Below, one piece after another: positions 1 to 7,212 of a stretch of 8,209 bases of DNA (the first letter of the stretch is position 1; each line of letters begins with the position of its first letter). The DNA comes from Ignavibacteria bacterium UBA4661 (lineage in GTDB: Bacteria > Bacteroidota > Ignavibacteria > Kapaibacteriales > UBA4661): contig DHLT01000313.1 of the NCBI GenBank assembly GCA_002405405.1, positions 2,428 to 10,636 of the forward strand, read 5' to 3'. The notes beneath the pieces are model-generated. The model searched no databases, was not told where the DNA came from, and was given only the letters and a program-made list of their open reading frames with translations. The position numbers and the translations under genes are program-made.

Positions 1-295
1 CGTTGAGATTTTCTACCTCATTCATCGAATCAACATAGAAACGATATCCCTTATCGGTAGGCACACGACCGGCAGACGTATGGGGTTGCATGATAAAGCC
101 CATTTCTTCGAGATCTGCCATGACATTACGAATAGTTGCCGCACTCAAAGACAGCTCATGTACCAAATGTTTTGAGAGCGTACGCGAGCCAACAGGATTT
201 GCAGTCAAAATAAAATGATGCACCACAGCACGCAGAATCGAACGTTCACGCTCTGATAACTCTGTAAATGATGATTGTAATACTCGCAAGTCCAT
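1..295 (-). CDS. hrcA: Heat-inducible transcription repressor HrcA (N-terminal part, runs off the left edge)
   Basis: HrcA represses class I heat-shock genes (groESL, dnaK operons) by binding CIRCE operators, and its activity is tuned by GroEL. I translated the minus strand from ATG at 295-293 and found 98 open codons to the window edge, against roughly 340 residues for a full protein. The N-terminal winged-helix domain is plain. It contains [29 protein letters not shown] and the highly conserved run from [16 protein letters not shown] to [19 protein letters not shown] (about residues 52-90). The start is 11 nt after the stop of the GH2-like gene, so the two are probably co-transcribed. An AAGAG 8 nt before the ATG, overlapping the upstream stop, is a weak ribosome-binding candidate. 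I found no CIRCE inverted repeat upstream. In many genomes grpE and dnaJ follow hrcA; they would lie beyond the left edge. The missing C-terminus is a window effect, not a truncation. Confidence 0.95.
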   Translation of the reverse strand, partial: MDLRVLQSSFTELSERERSILRAVVHHFILTANPVGSRTLSKHLVHELSLSAATIRNVMADLEEMGFIMQPHTSAGRVPTDKGYRFYVDSMNEVENLN

Positions 296-306
296 TCACG
301 TCACTC

Positions 307-2946
307 TTAGATAATGACCGTAAAAAAGTAATTCAAATACGCAAATAGTGCATTATGAGAATTATACCAAAAGGCAAGAGAACCAAGCAAAAGCCCTACG
401 AAAACTACGCCACCAATATATACAATTATCGGACGAACATCATAAATCACAGCGGTACCACGTAAAACACGATACCCGACCCATATAACTATCCCACTCA
501 AACACCACAAAGCAAAAACAACGTATTCGCCAATGTCCATAAGACGAGGTGCTGCAAGTGCAAGCGGCAAAAGGAACAAAGCGGGCAATGCTCCCCAAGC
601 AGAAATAACAAAAGCATCAGAGAATACAATTCGTGCCTTTACAAAAAAGGCTCCTGCACGAATAATTGACGCAACGACAACAATCAACAAAGCAAAAATA
701 AGGGTACCAACCAATAACGAAAGCCAAGGAACCCAAATCAAACGATCAACAAATGCTTTTACACTATCGTTAGGAATAATGTGCAACAGCAAATAATCAA
801 GTTTTTCGCTTTGACGAATACTATACAACAGACCCGAAAAAACAATTGATAGCGTTAGTGCAAGCATGAAAAGCAATCCAATGCTGTACAGATTTGAGAG
901 AATCCGCTGGTCTCGCACATCTGAGTAGAAATTGAATGGTCGAAGTAAGGCACGAGTTGCACTCTCACGAAAACGACGCGAGGTATTAAAAGATGAAGCA
1001 AAACCAACAATCAAGATTAATCCCAATAGTGTGTACAATGGCGATGTTGATGCCCGATAATCACCTGCGGCGACAATCGGTTCTTTATCGGAACTGAAGA
1101 GTGCTTTGACCATTTGGAAACTCATTCGTGGCTCACGTTGATAATTCGCCAACCCGGCTACTGCCATATATTGGTTTTCATTATTTGTTGTAAGTAATGC
1201 TCTATCGGTCAAATAATCAAAAATTGGCGATACAATACATGGCGCCTGAAAAGGTTGCGCTGATAATAATGAGTACATGTCCTTGATATACTTCGTTTGG
1301 GCTTCTGCCGATAATGGATCAGAATATCCCTGACGATTATCCAAATGAATAGGATGAAGCAGGCTCACCATATAGGGTAGTTTGGCATTGAGACTTGTTA
1401 ATCGTTGCAGCTCCTTACTGAATAACTCGGGTTGTAAACGATCTAATGATAGCATCACAAAATCACAACCATTAGCATAAAGTGCTGTTACGCCACCATA
1501 GACGATTTTATAGGCGAGTTTGCTTCCCGTTTGATGGATAATAGACGTTGCTTTTTGCACATAATCCTGATATGCGGGCAATTGCTCATCAACTCCCTCA
1601 GCAACACTGTAACCGATTATTGATGGATGACGCTCGAAAACAGCACATACTTCACGTACGATATTATATGCAGAGGCAGAAAAGGTTTCTCTGAAAAGCG
1701 CATTTGGTACTTGAGCAACAGGCAGTTCAGCAAGCAGCATGATACCCAATTTATCACAAAGTTGTACCATATAAGGATGTGGAAGACCTCGCTGATAACG
1801 TACAAGATTCACTCCTAATGATTTCAATCCTTGTATGTCTTTTTCGAAATGCTCCGGCGATAATGTACGCCCAACACCCGGATATTCCTCAACATAAGCT
1901 GTAGCATATATCGGTGTTTCGACACCATTCAATAGTAGAATACGCTTACCATCACGTATAACAAATTGCACTGATCGAAATCCTATTGACTGCGTGAATT
2001 GATCGATCACTTTACCATTACGTTTGATAAAAACAGTAACGGCATATTGGTGTGGATCAGTGAGTGTCCATATCTTCGGATTACTCACCGGCATAACAAG
2101 ATTCAAAACTTGTGTGCGATTTGCTTGGACTTCAACCGATTGTGGAGCGAGCGTTTGTACAAGAGAGGAGTCCGGAAAAGCACGAATTTCAGCACTGACT
2201 TCAATGCCTAGTTTACGTATAATGGTATTCTTCCCCCCCTGCGCGGAGTCGCCATACTGAGATGCTATCTGCGCTAAACCCGATGCAGAAATAGTAGTTG
2301 CAATCTGGACATTGACACCACCGGTGATAAATTGATGTTTCAGATCGGCACGCATAATGTGCACATTCGGCACACTCACAAGAAAACACTCCCGAACTAC
2401 ACCGCCATAATACTTTGGAGCAAGACGACCTTGCCGCAATGGCAATGTCGATGTTGCATCAAGATATGAATCTGTGATAATATCGATGCTGTTATTACCC
2501 GGACGAAGAAACTGTGCCGGTATTTGCACCGAATATGGAATATCACCACCAAGATGATTATCCACATGCTGTTCATTTAATCGTATTTCGGTAGCACGAT
2601 TTGTTCCGTAAAACCATAAGTACAGTGTATTACGCTCAATTTGTTCACGGCTGAATACGACGTTTTTACGAAATCGATGAATTCCTATTGTTGTTTCCGA
2701 CCATGGAAGATTCACCGATTCAATAACTCCTCCCTCCTCATTAAGACGCTGCCATGTTCCTGCAAGCGACTGTACCGTACGTGTTGGCGAACCAATCATT
2801 GCCTGTGTAAACGAAGACTCAAACGGTTTGTAAGATTGTGCTTGCATCGCCTCATAGCAGAGGAACACAATAAGCAAAGCAATACCGATCATTCTACGAT
2901 AGAAAAAGCGCGGACTAACCGAAAATACAAGAGGGAAAATCGTCAT
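307..2946 (-). CDS. Membrane-anchored GH2-like protein (probable pseudo-glycosidase) with polytopic C-terminus
   Basis: The reading frame is open from 2970 (TTG), but I prefer ATG 2946 (879 aa). ATG 2892 (861 aa) is also possible because it opens directly on a signal-like segment, MIGIALLIVFLCYEAMQAQ. No start has a clear Shine-Dalgarno. Numbering from 2970, the layout is: N-terminal hydrophobic segment about 27-45; GH2 sugar-binding jelly-roll about 65-205 (LAGTW, GTNRATEIRLNE); immunoglobulin-like domain about 208-332; GH2 TIM-barrel about 333-625 (GFRSVQFVIRDGKRILLLNG, CDKLGIMLLAELP, ERHPSIIGYSVAEGVDE); then about six hydrophobic helices between 644 and 870. The catalytic motifs are degenerate. 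The usual W-S-x-G-N-E reads Y-S-V-A-E-G, and the usual S-E-[FY] nucleophile site reads S-P-I-F-D. It may therefore bind glycans rather than cleave them. The helical part resembles Yip1-type membrane domains in its hydrophobic pattern, which is inference. It lies 11 nt upstream of hrcA. The fold call is firm; the function is unknown. Confidence 0.85.
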   Translation of the reverse strand: MTIFPLVFSVSPRFFYRRMIGIALLIVFLCYEAMQAQSYKPFESSFTQAMIGSPTRTVQSLAGTWQRLNEEGGVIESVNLPWSETTIGIHRFRKNVVFSREQIERNTLYLWFYGTNRATEIRLNEQHVDNHLGGDIPYSVQIPAQFLRPGNNSIDIITDSYLDATSTLPLRQGRLAPKYYGGVVRECFLVSVPNVHIMRADLKHQFITGGVNVQIATTISASGLAQIASQYGDSAQGGKNTIIRKLGIEVSAEIRAFPDSSLVQTLAPQSVEVQANRTQVLNLVMPVSNPKIWTLTDPHQYAVTVFIKRNGKVIDQFTQSIGFRSVQFVIRDGKRILLLNGVETPIYATAYVEEYPGVGRTLSPEHFEKDIQGLKSLGVNLVRYQRGLPHPYMVQLCDKLGIMLLAELPVAQVPNALFRETFSASAYNIVREVCAVFERHPSIIGYSVAEGVDEQLPAYQDYVQKATSIIHQTGSKLAYKIVYGGVTALYANGCDFVMLSLDRLQPELFSKELQRLTSLNAKLPYMVSLLHPIHLDNRQGYSDPLSAEAQTKYIKDMYSLLSAQPFQAPCIVSPIFDYLTDRALLTTNNENQYMAVAGLANYQREPRMSFQMVKALFSSDKEPIVAAGDYRASTSPLYTLLGLILIVGFASSFNTSRRFRESATRALLRPFNFYSDVRDQRILSNLYSIGLLFMLALTLSIVFSGLLYSIRQSEKLDYLLLHIIPNDSVKAFVDRLIWVPWLSLLVGTLIFALLIVVVASIIRAGAFFVKARIVFSDAFVISAWGALPALFLLPLALAAPRLMDIGEYVVFALWCLSGIVIWVGYRVLRGTAVIYDVRPIIVYIGGVVFVGLLLGSLAFWYNSHNALFAYLNYFFTVII

Positions 2947-3026
2947 CTGAATTGCAAAAGAAAATGACAAAGAAAGAGTCAGTGAAAAAAGACAGTTGAT
3001 ACACTATGGCTCGATGAGCAACAGCA

Positions 3027-3044
3027 TTTTTTGACGTTAAAAAA
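3027..3044. repeat. AT-rich palindrome in the gap before the GH2-like gene
   Basis: A T6 tract, the near-palindromic core GACGTT and an A6 tract form an 18-bp symmetrical element about 80 nt upstream of the preferred start of the GH2-like gene. The stem is almost purely A:T. It could be a bent-DNA or operator element, or a weak terminator for the gene upstream. The remainder of this 167-bp gap (2947-3113) shows no convincing promoter. Confidence 0.3.
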
Positions 3045-3087
3045 CGAAATTACGAAGTCTCCACTGTTTGTCATGGAGAAAAGAAGT

Positions 3088-3114
3088 GGTACAATGATTC
3101 TGTACCTTTGTACC
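3088..3114 (-). repeat. Short inverted/direct repeat (GGTACA / TGTACC) at the 3' end of the AI-2E gene
   Basis: On the plus strand GGTACA (3088-3093) is followed by TGTACC twice, at 3101-3106 and 3109-3114. The first sequence can therefore form a 6-bp stem with either of the other two. The second TGTACC touches the stop codon of the AI-2E-type gene. In the minus-strand transcript there is no U-run right after the stem, so it is a poor intrinsic terminator. It may be a weak hairpin or a protein-binding site, or it may be chance. Confidence 0.35.
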
Positions 3115-4484
3115 TATGGAGAATCTTGCGATTGTTGCTGTGGTTCATCATTCGCACTACCATCATTATCGGTTACATCACTTGCGGCAAAATCTTGCTT
3201 GGATGAATGCGAATTCGATGTGCGCGACCGCTCCAACCAATCATTAAGAAACATCATGCAGGTTGCACCAATTGGCACAGCCCCTATCAACCCCAAAAAA
3301 CCAAAAAAATGTCCGAAGACAAAAAGCGAACCAATCAGCATCAACGGATGCAACCCTACTTTCGATCCGACAATGCGTGGCTGTAAAACATAGGTATCAA
3401 TGATATGCAGCCCATTAACAATGCCTGCAATCATAAAAATTTCATTTATAACATTACCGCCTTTCACAACAGCAACGACAACCATAGCAACGAGCATGCT
3501 CACAAAAATTCCGATGTACGGAATTGGATTTAAAAGCCCTGTAATAACACCCAATACCAAACTATAAGGAAATCCGAGTACCGTGTAGATCCATGTAGCA
3601 TTCACTCCAACAAATACTGCACCGATTGCCTGACCGCCAAGATACGTCTGCACATTACTATTCACGCGCCGTAATGTATGAAGCAGGTCTACATTTTTGG
3701 GCTCGAGCGCAGAGCGAATAAATCGTTTGAGGGTTTCAAAATCTTTCAAAAAATAAAACGCTAAAATCGGCACAACGATGACATTGACTACCTGTGAAAG
3801 GATACTAGACAAGCCTGTTAAAAAACCTAAAACACCTTGAACAACAACATCCAATGAACCGCGCAAACGCGGCAGTACTTCACCCGCCAGCACTTCTTTC
3901 GCCATTTGATTCGATACACCATATTTCGTCATTAAGCGAATAAAATTACGCTCCTCTAAAATTTTCATGGTATCATTAACAAAGGTCGAAATCCCACGAA
4001 TAATATCGTTGAATTGTGCAAAAATGAGTGGAAAGAATAATACCGACACCGCCGCAATGCTTCCAACAATCATGAGCACGACAACCATTGCTGAAAGCCA
4101 GCGCGGTACATGTTTCCGTGCTAATGCTGATACGATTGGATCGCACAAATACGCAATAAAAAAAGATAGAAAGAAGGGCGTAAGCAAAACAACCACTTCT
4201 GATCCCGCCCAATACAAGAAGATCAATGCTGACAGCAGTAAAAAACGTTTGACCACACGATATGTATGGCGAAATGGAGCAAGAAGAAATGCTACAGCAA
4301 AAAAGAGGATAAAAGGATTACTCGCTATGCCCGTCAGCATCATGAATACCCCCATGATCACACTGGCAATCATAACAGCAAGACCTGCAAAAAGTAACTG
4401 AGCTCGTTCTTGCATATTTTCTTTTGCATACTGTGCCACACGCTCCGGTAAAAGCGTAGTTATAATAGCATCGAGGTGCGACAT
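3114..4484 (-). CDS. AI-2E family transporter (PerM/YhhT-like permease)
   Basis: This encodes a 456-residue inner-membrane protein of the AI-2E transporter (PF01594) family. Members export small molecules or ions, and the substrate cannot be told from the sequence. The family hallmarks are present: FYFLKDFETLKRFI (about 243-256), YLGGQ (281-285), GLLNPIPYIGIFVSMLVAMVV (from 316) and the C-terminal run LQPRIVGSKVGLHPLMLIGS (367-386), followed by GHFFGFLGLIGAVPIGA. Two extra hydrophobic segments (about 30-52 and 57-70) precede the usual N-terminal helix pair. A hydrophilic Ser/Asp/Gln-rich tail of about 35 residues follows the last helix, so the protein is longer than a typical 340-370-residue member. 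The start ATG at 4484 lacks a clear Shine-Dalgarno. The stop is TAG, and beyond it the frame stays open for another 44 codons to a TGA at 2981-2979. An intrinsic terminator just upstream separates this gene from the flagellar block, so it probably has its own promoter. Confidence 0.9.
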   Translation of the reverse strand: MSHLDAIITTLLPERVAQYAKENMQERAQLLFAGLAVMIASVIMGVFMMLTGIASNPFILFFAVAFLLAPFRHTYRVVKRFLLLSALIFLYWAGSEVVVLLTPFFLSFFIAYLCDPIVSALARKHVPRWLSAMVVVLMIVGSIAAVSVLFFPLIFAQFNDIIRGISTFVNDTMKILEERNFIRLMTKYGVSNQMAKEVLAGEVLPRLRGSLDVVVQGVLGFLTGLSSILSQVVNVIVVPILAFYFLKDFETLKRFIRSALEPKNVDLLHTLRRVNSNVQTYLGGQAIGAVFVGVNATWIYTVLGFPYSLVLGVITGLLNPIPYIGIFVSMLVAMVVVAVVKGGNVINEIFMIAGIVNGLHIIDTYVLQPRIVGSKVGLHPLMLIGSLFVFGHFFGFLGLIGAVPIGATCMMFLNDWLERSRTSNSHSSKQDFAASDVTDNDGSANDEPQQQSQDSP

Positions 4485-4520
4485 AATCTCAGAGAGAATA
4501 ATCGTGAAGTAATACTCCGA

Positions 4521-4526
4521 ATTATA
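4521..4526 (-). promoter_or_regulatory. Possible -10 element (TATAAT) for the AI-2E transporter gene
   Basis: Between the terminator (4543-4590) and the ATG at 4484, the minus strand reads TATAAT about 36 nt before the start codon. The -35 position would fall in the T-rich side of the terminator and shows no TTGACA-like sequence. Its location, after a terminator and before a gene that needs its own promoter, is the main support. It does not fit the Bacteroidota TAnnTTTG pattern. Confidence 0.3.
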
Positions 4527-4542
4527 AAAGAATCAGAGAGAA

Positions 4543-4590
4543 AAAAAACGGAAGACCGAGATATTATACTCATGTCTTCCGTTTTTTCTT
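4543..4590 (-). terminator. Strong intrinsic terminator after the bacilliredoxin gene
   Basis: A 14-bp perfect stem pairs 4543-4556 with 4574-4587. The GC-bearing core is CGGAAGAC/GTCTTCCG, flanked by A6 and T6. Inside the 17-nt loop, GAG (4558-4560) and CTC (4569-4571) can extend the pairing. On the minus strand the stem is followed by a run of T, as expected for Rho-independent termination of the fliH-fliI-bacilliredoxin transcript. The symmetry means it could also work from the plus strand, but no plus-strand gene ends here. Confidence 0.9.
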
Positions 4591-4633
4591 CTCAAGAATC
4601 ATACCGCAAGCAACACATCTTTGCCATCCTGCC

Positions 4634-5107
4634 TTATACAGTTTGCTCTGCTGATTCGGTAACGACTCCTTGTTCAGTTTGACAAAATTCATCAAACACA
4701 TATTTGATAGCTTGTGCTAATGTTTCCGGCATTCTACCTTCAATATGGTGCCGATGAATCATGGCAACCAATTCACCGTCTTTCATCATTGCCATCGCCG
4801 GCGATGATGGTGGCTGATTCGTAAAATACTGACGTGCACGCTGTGTTGCTTCAAGATCTTGCCCAGCAAAGACTGATACCATGCGGTCGGGCTGAAAGGG
4901 ATGCTCTTTTGCCATAGCAACTGCCGGACGAGCACCACCTGCAGCACATCCGCAGACAGAGTTTACTATGACAAATGTTGTTCCGGGTAGTTTCATTGCC
5001 TCATCAACTTCAGCGGCGGTACGCAGTTCTTGTACCCCGATACGTGTTAATTCTTCGCGCATTGGTTGCACAAGTAATGGATCGTATGGCATATACTGTA
5101 TCCCCAT
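4634..5107 (-). CDS. BrxA/BrxB family bacilliredoxin
   Basis: Bacilliredoxins (PF06491, formerly DUF1094; YphP/YqiW) have a thioredoxin-like fold and remove bacillithiol or related mixed disulfides from proteins in the cytosol. This 157-residue product contains the active-site C-G-C at residues 52-54 within VNSVCGCAAGGARPA. It also has SVFAGQDLEATQRAR (78-92), PPSSPAM (99-105), the HHIEGR motif (120-125) and the conserved C-terminal cysteine (Cys142, FDEFC). Length and motif order match the family. I chose ATG 5107; ATG 5092 and an upstream TTG at 5140 are also in frame, and none has a Shine-Dalgarno. About 15 residues after Cys142 form a non-conserved tail. The gene lies 117 nt behind fliI, in the same direction, and is the last gene before the terminator at 4543-4590. 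Whether the host uses bacillithiol or another thiol is not visible here. Confidence 0.93.
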   Translation of the reverse strand: MGIQYMPYDPLLVQPMREELTRIGVQELRTAAEVDEAMKLPGTTFVIVNSVCGCAAGGARPAVAMAKEHPFQPDRMVSVFAGQDLEATQRARQYFTNQPPSSPAMAMMKDGELVAMIHRHHIEGRMPETLAQAIKYVFDEFCQTEQGVVTESAEQTV

Positions 5108-5160
5108 AATAAAAAGTGAAACGCTATGCTGACTGATCAAACGATATCACTCAGCGTATG

Positions 5161-5174
5161 TGTGTTGTAACACA
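5161..5174. promoter_or_regulatory. 14-bp palindrome TGTGTT-GT-AACACA between fliI and the bacilliredoxin gene
   Basis: This is a 6-bp inverted repeat with a 2-bp centre, placed 54 nt upstream of the bacilliredoxin ATG and 50 nt beyond the fliI stop. Its size and symmetry suit a dimeric regulator's operator, possibly giving the bacilliredoxin its own control. On the minus strand TTGCTT, 17 nt, then TTACAA overlaps the palindrome and could be a weak promoter. No known regulator's consensus is matched with confidence. The rest of the 117-bp gap shows no gene. Confidence 0.3.
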
Positions 5175-5224
5175 AACTTACGAGAAAAAGCAAGAATTGA
5201 CACTCTAAAGAGAAAATCAATACC

Positions 5225-6571
5225 TTATGACTGTGCGATAGCAATGATCTGGGTAATGCAGTCAGTGTACGAAGTTGCCTCGTCTATATTTTGCCGAAGA
5301 AAACGATTAATTTCTTGGTTGAGAGCAATAGCACGATCAATTTTCGGATTGCTCCGCTTTTGATATGCACCAATACTGATTAAATCTTCTGCTTCGCGAT
5401 ATGTTGCTAATGCTTCCTGCAACTCTAAAGCGCAACGACGATGCTCAGGATACACAATATCTTTCATGACACGACTGATACTTTGGAGAATGTCTATCGG
5501 CGGATAATGTCCCAATGATGCTAATTTACGGGCAAGAACAATGTGCCCATCTAATATACCGCGCGCAGTGTCGGCGACAGGTTCATTCATAAACTCGCCC
5601 TCAACAAGCACAGTATAAAGCGCTGTAATTGTACCGACTTCAGCTGTACCGGCACGCTCCATAACTTTTGGCATCATAGCAAATACAGACGGCGTATACC
5701 CCCGTGTTGTTGGCGGCTCACCCACGGCAAGACCAACTTCCCGTTGCGCCATCGCCAGACGGGTAACAGAATCCATCATAAGCATGACGTCCATGTTTTG
5801 ATCGCGAAAATACTCGGCAATCGTTGTTGCGACATAACACGCTTTTATTCTAACCAAAGCAGGCTGATCGCTTGTCGCCACCACCACTACAGAACGTGCC
5901 ATCCCCTCTGGACCTAAGTCACGTTCGATAAATTCACGCAGTTCTCGACCACGCTCGCCGATAAGACCAATAACATTGATATCAGCAGATGAATTACGTG
6001 CAATCATCCCAAGTGTCGTTGATTTTCCGACACCCGATCCTGCAAAAATTCCTACCCTCTGACCTTTACCGATAGTAAGCATCCCGTCAATTGCCCGAAT
6101 ACCCGTAGCAAGTGGCTCTGCAATCCGTTTGCGAAGCAAAGGATTAGGCGGTTGTGCATAAATTGAACGACGCTTCATGCCGGAGGGTAATGGACCTTTA
6201 CCATCAATGGGATTACCTATACCATCTATGACACGTCCCAACAGTTCATTCCCTACAGGTATCGACAGTGCCGTACCCGTAGACAGAATTTCTGTACCAG
6301 GGGCAATATCATGCAGCTCACCCAACACCATTGACAGAATACGATCATCACGAAAACCCACAATTTCCGAACGGCACATGATATTACCGCGCGCATCCAT
6401 AATGTGGCATACATCGCCAATGGCGCCTTGCGGACCTTGGCTTTCGATGGTCAAACCCACAACCTGCGTTACACGACCGCGAATACTTACGGTATCAGTT
6501 GCGCGCACTGCACCACTATATTTTTGCAAGAGTGCTTCGGAAGAAAATGTCGGTCGTTGTTTGGTCATCAT
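5225..6571 (-). CDS. fliI: Flagellum-specific ATPase FliI (flagellar type III export)
   Basis: FliI is the hexameric, F1-beta-like ATPase that docks substrates at the base of the flagellar export apparatus, held as a FliH2-FliI complex. The product has 448 residues, the usual length. Visible features are: N-terminal beta-barrel (about 20-100); PVGNELLGRVIDGIGNPID (105-123); Walker A GSGVGKST (178-185); GLIGERGREL (202-211) with the catalytic glutamate; Walker B VMLMMDS (262-268); the flagellar/T3SS ATPase signature PPTTRGYTPSVFAMMPKVME (286-305); and a likely arginine finger in SISRVMKD (364-371). Nothing essential is missing. The start is ATG 6571, with a second ATG in the next codon. It lies 5 nt after the fliH stop and has no clear Shine-Dalgarno, so translation is probably coupled to fliH. 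No fliJ follows. The order fliH-fliI and the signature favour the flagellar enzyme over an injectisome ATPase. Confidence 0.96.
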   Translation of the reverse strand: MMTKQRPTFSSEALLQKYSGAVRATDTVSIRGRVTQVVGLTIESQGPQGAIGDVCHIMDARGNIMCRSEIVGFRDDRILSMVLGELHDIAPGTEILSTGTALSIPVGNELLGRVIDGIGNPIDGKGPLPSGMKRRSIYAQPPNPLLRKRIAEPLATGIRAIDGMLTIGKGQRVGIFAGSGVGKSTTLGMIARNSSADINVIGLIGERGRELREFIERDLGPEGMARSVVVVATSDQPALVRIKACYVATTIAEYFRDQNMDVMLMMDSVTRLAMAQREVGLAVGEPPTTRGYTPSVFAMMPKVMERAGTAEVGTITALYTVLVEGEFMNEPVADTARGILDGHIVLARKLASLGHYPPIDILQSISRVMKDIVYPEHRRCALELQEALATYREAEDLISIGAYQKRSNPKIDRAIALNQEINRFLRQNIDEATSYTDCITQIIAIAQS

Positions 6572-6576
6572 ATAGC

Positions 6577-7212
6577 TTATGCTTCAGGACTCGGTTCATT
6601 ATTCTCAAAAAGCCATGATAAATCATCATCGGCATCACTCGCATTATTCCCTATACTTGAGGTGTCATCGGTAGTATTCGATAGCGTGGAAAGATCTTCA
6701 AAAGAGAAATTTTCTGCTTGTGGCGAGTTCATATCGGGAGTGTCAAAATCTATATTGTTTGGTATAGATTGCTCTTGTGTTTGCCACTGCTGTGCAGAAG
6801 AAGATTCCCCATATTCAGAAAATTGATCAACACTGTATCCCTGATTACCGAACTGTTCGCTACGCCCCGGCATTGTTTGGCGGAATATTTCATCATCGGA
6901 AAAAGCGTCGGATTGTGGCACCTGTGCTTTTGTATCCTCAAACTCTTGCCGGGTAGCAAGAATTTGTTCTAAAAGATTACCAAGCTGTGTTGTCAGGCGT
7001 GCATCAATCATTCCCAATCGCGTGTATAACACACAGCCGCCTCGCTCCACTGATTGATCGGCAACAACATGCACGGTGCGTACAGCACGTGCTTCGAGTA
7101 GAAGATCGCTTTTTGCCGTTTCGAGAGCGAGATAGTTATCAGGATGAATATGAATCTCTACATGATCAACGCCTTGTAAACGACGAAATGCTTTGCGTGC
7201 TTGCTCTATCAC
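6577..7212 (-). CDS. fliH: FliH C-terminal part, downstream of an in-frame amber codon
   Basis: This frame is the direct continuation of the N-terminal fliH segment (7614-7261) after TAG 7263-7261. The codons between the stop and GTG 7212 encode LAEQILHYEAETSTKIV, which fits the helical region of FliH. The C-terminal FliH/YscL domain follows, at about residues 1-90 counted from GTG 7212 (ARKAFRRLQG, VEIHIHPDNYLALE, RGGCVLYTRLGMIDARL). This domain binds the N-terminus of FliI, so a reinitiated product could keep that contact. GTG 7212 has no Shine-Dalgarno, and translation from it is uncertain. From about residue 92 there is an unusual 120-residue tail rich in Ser, Asn, Gln, Asp and Glu, ending in DDDLSWLFENNEPSPEA, which looks disordered. 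fliI starts 5 nt after the stop. Either the gene is a pseudogene, or the two parts form one protein by suppression or after correction of a sequencing error. Confidence 0.8.
   Translation of the reverse strand: MIEQARKAFRRLQGVDHVEIHIHPDNYLALETAKSDLLLEARAVRTVHVVADQSVERGGCVLYTRLGMIDARLTTQLGNLLEQILATRQEFEDTKAQVPQSDAFSDDEIFRQTMPGRSEQFGNQGYSVDQFSEYGESSSAQQWQTQEQSIPNNIDFDTPDMNSPQAENFSFEDLSTLSNTTDDTSSIGNNASDADDDLSWLFENNEPSPEA

Noticed and set aside
2890..2946. Lipoprotein signal in the GH2-like protein (Cys in LIVFLCYEA)
   Set aside because: The residue before Cys is Leu, not Gly/Ala/Ser, so the lipobox is not satisfied.
2947..2970. TTG 2970 as the start of the GH2-like gene
   Set aside because: There is no ribosome-binding site, and the extra eight residues add nothing. 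ATG 2946 or 2892 gives a better N-terminus.
296..3113. CIRCE operator (TTAGCACTC-N9-GAGTGCTAA) for hrcA
   Set aside because: I looked for both arms. Isolated matches to parts of an arm occur, for example GAGTGCT near 1099, but no paired inverted repeat.
3031..3393. Plus-strand 120-codon frame crossing the intergenic gap
   Set aside because: Most of it is antisense to the AI-2E gene. It has no ribosome-binding site and no recognisable motif.
3967..4401. Plus-strand 144-codon open frame, rich in Thr/Lys/Arg
   Set aside because: It is antisense to the AI-2E transporter, and its composition is what the complement of membrane-helix codons gives.
5108..5224. A hidden fliJ after fliI
   Set aside because: The gap is only 117 nt and holds no open frame long enough for FliJ (about 140 residues).
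6177..6826. Plus-strand open frames of 132 and 140 codons opposite fliI and fliH
   Set aside because: They lie antisense to well-recognised genes, have no family-like motifs, and show the composition of a reversed coding strand.
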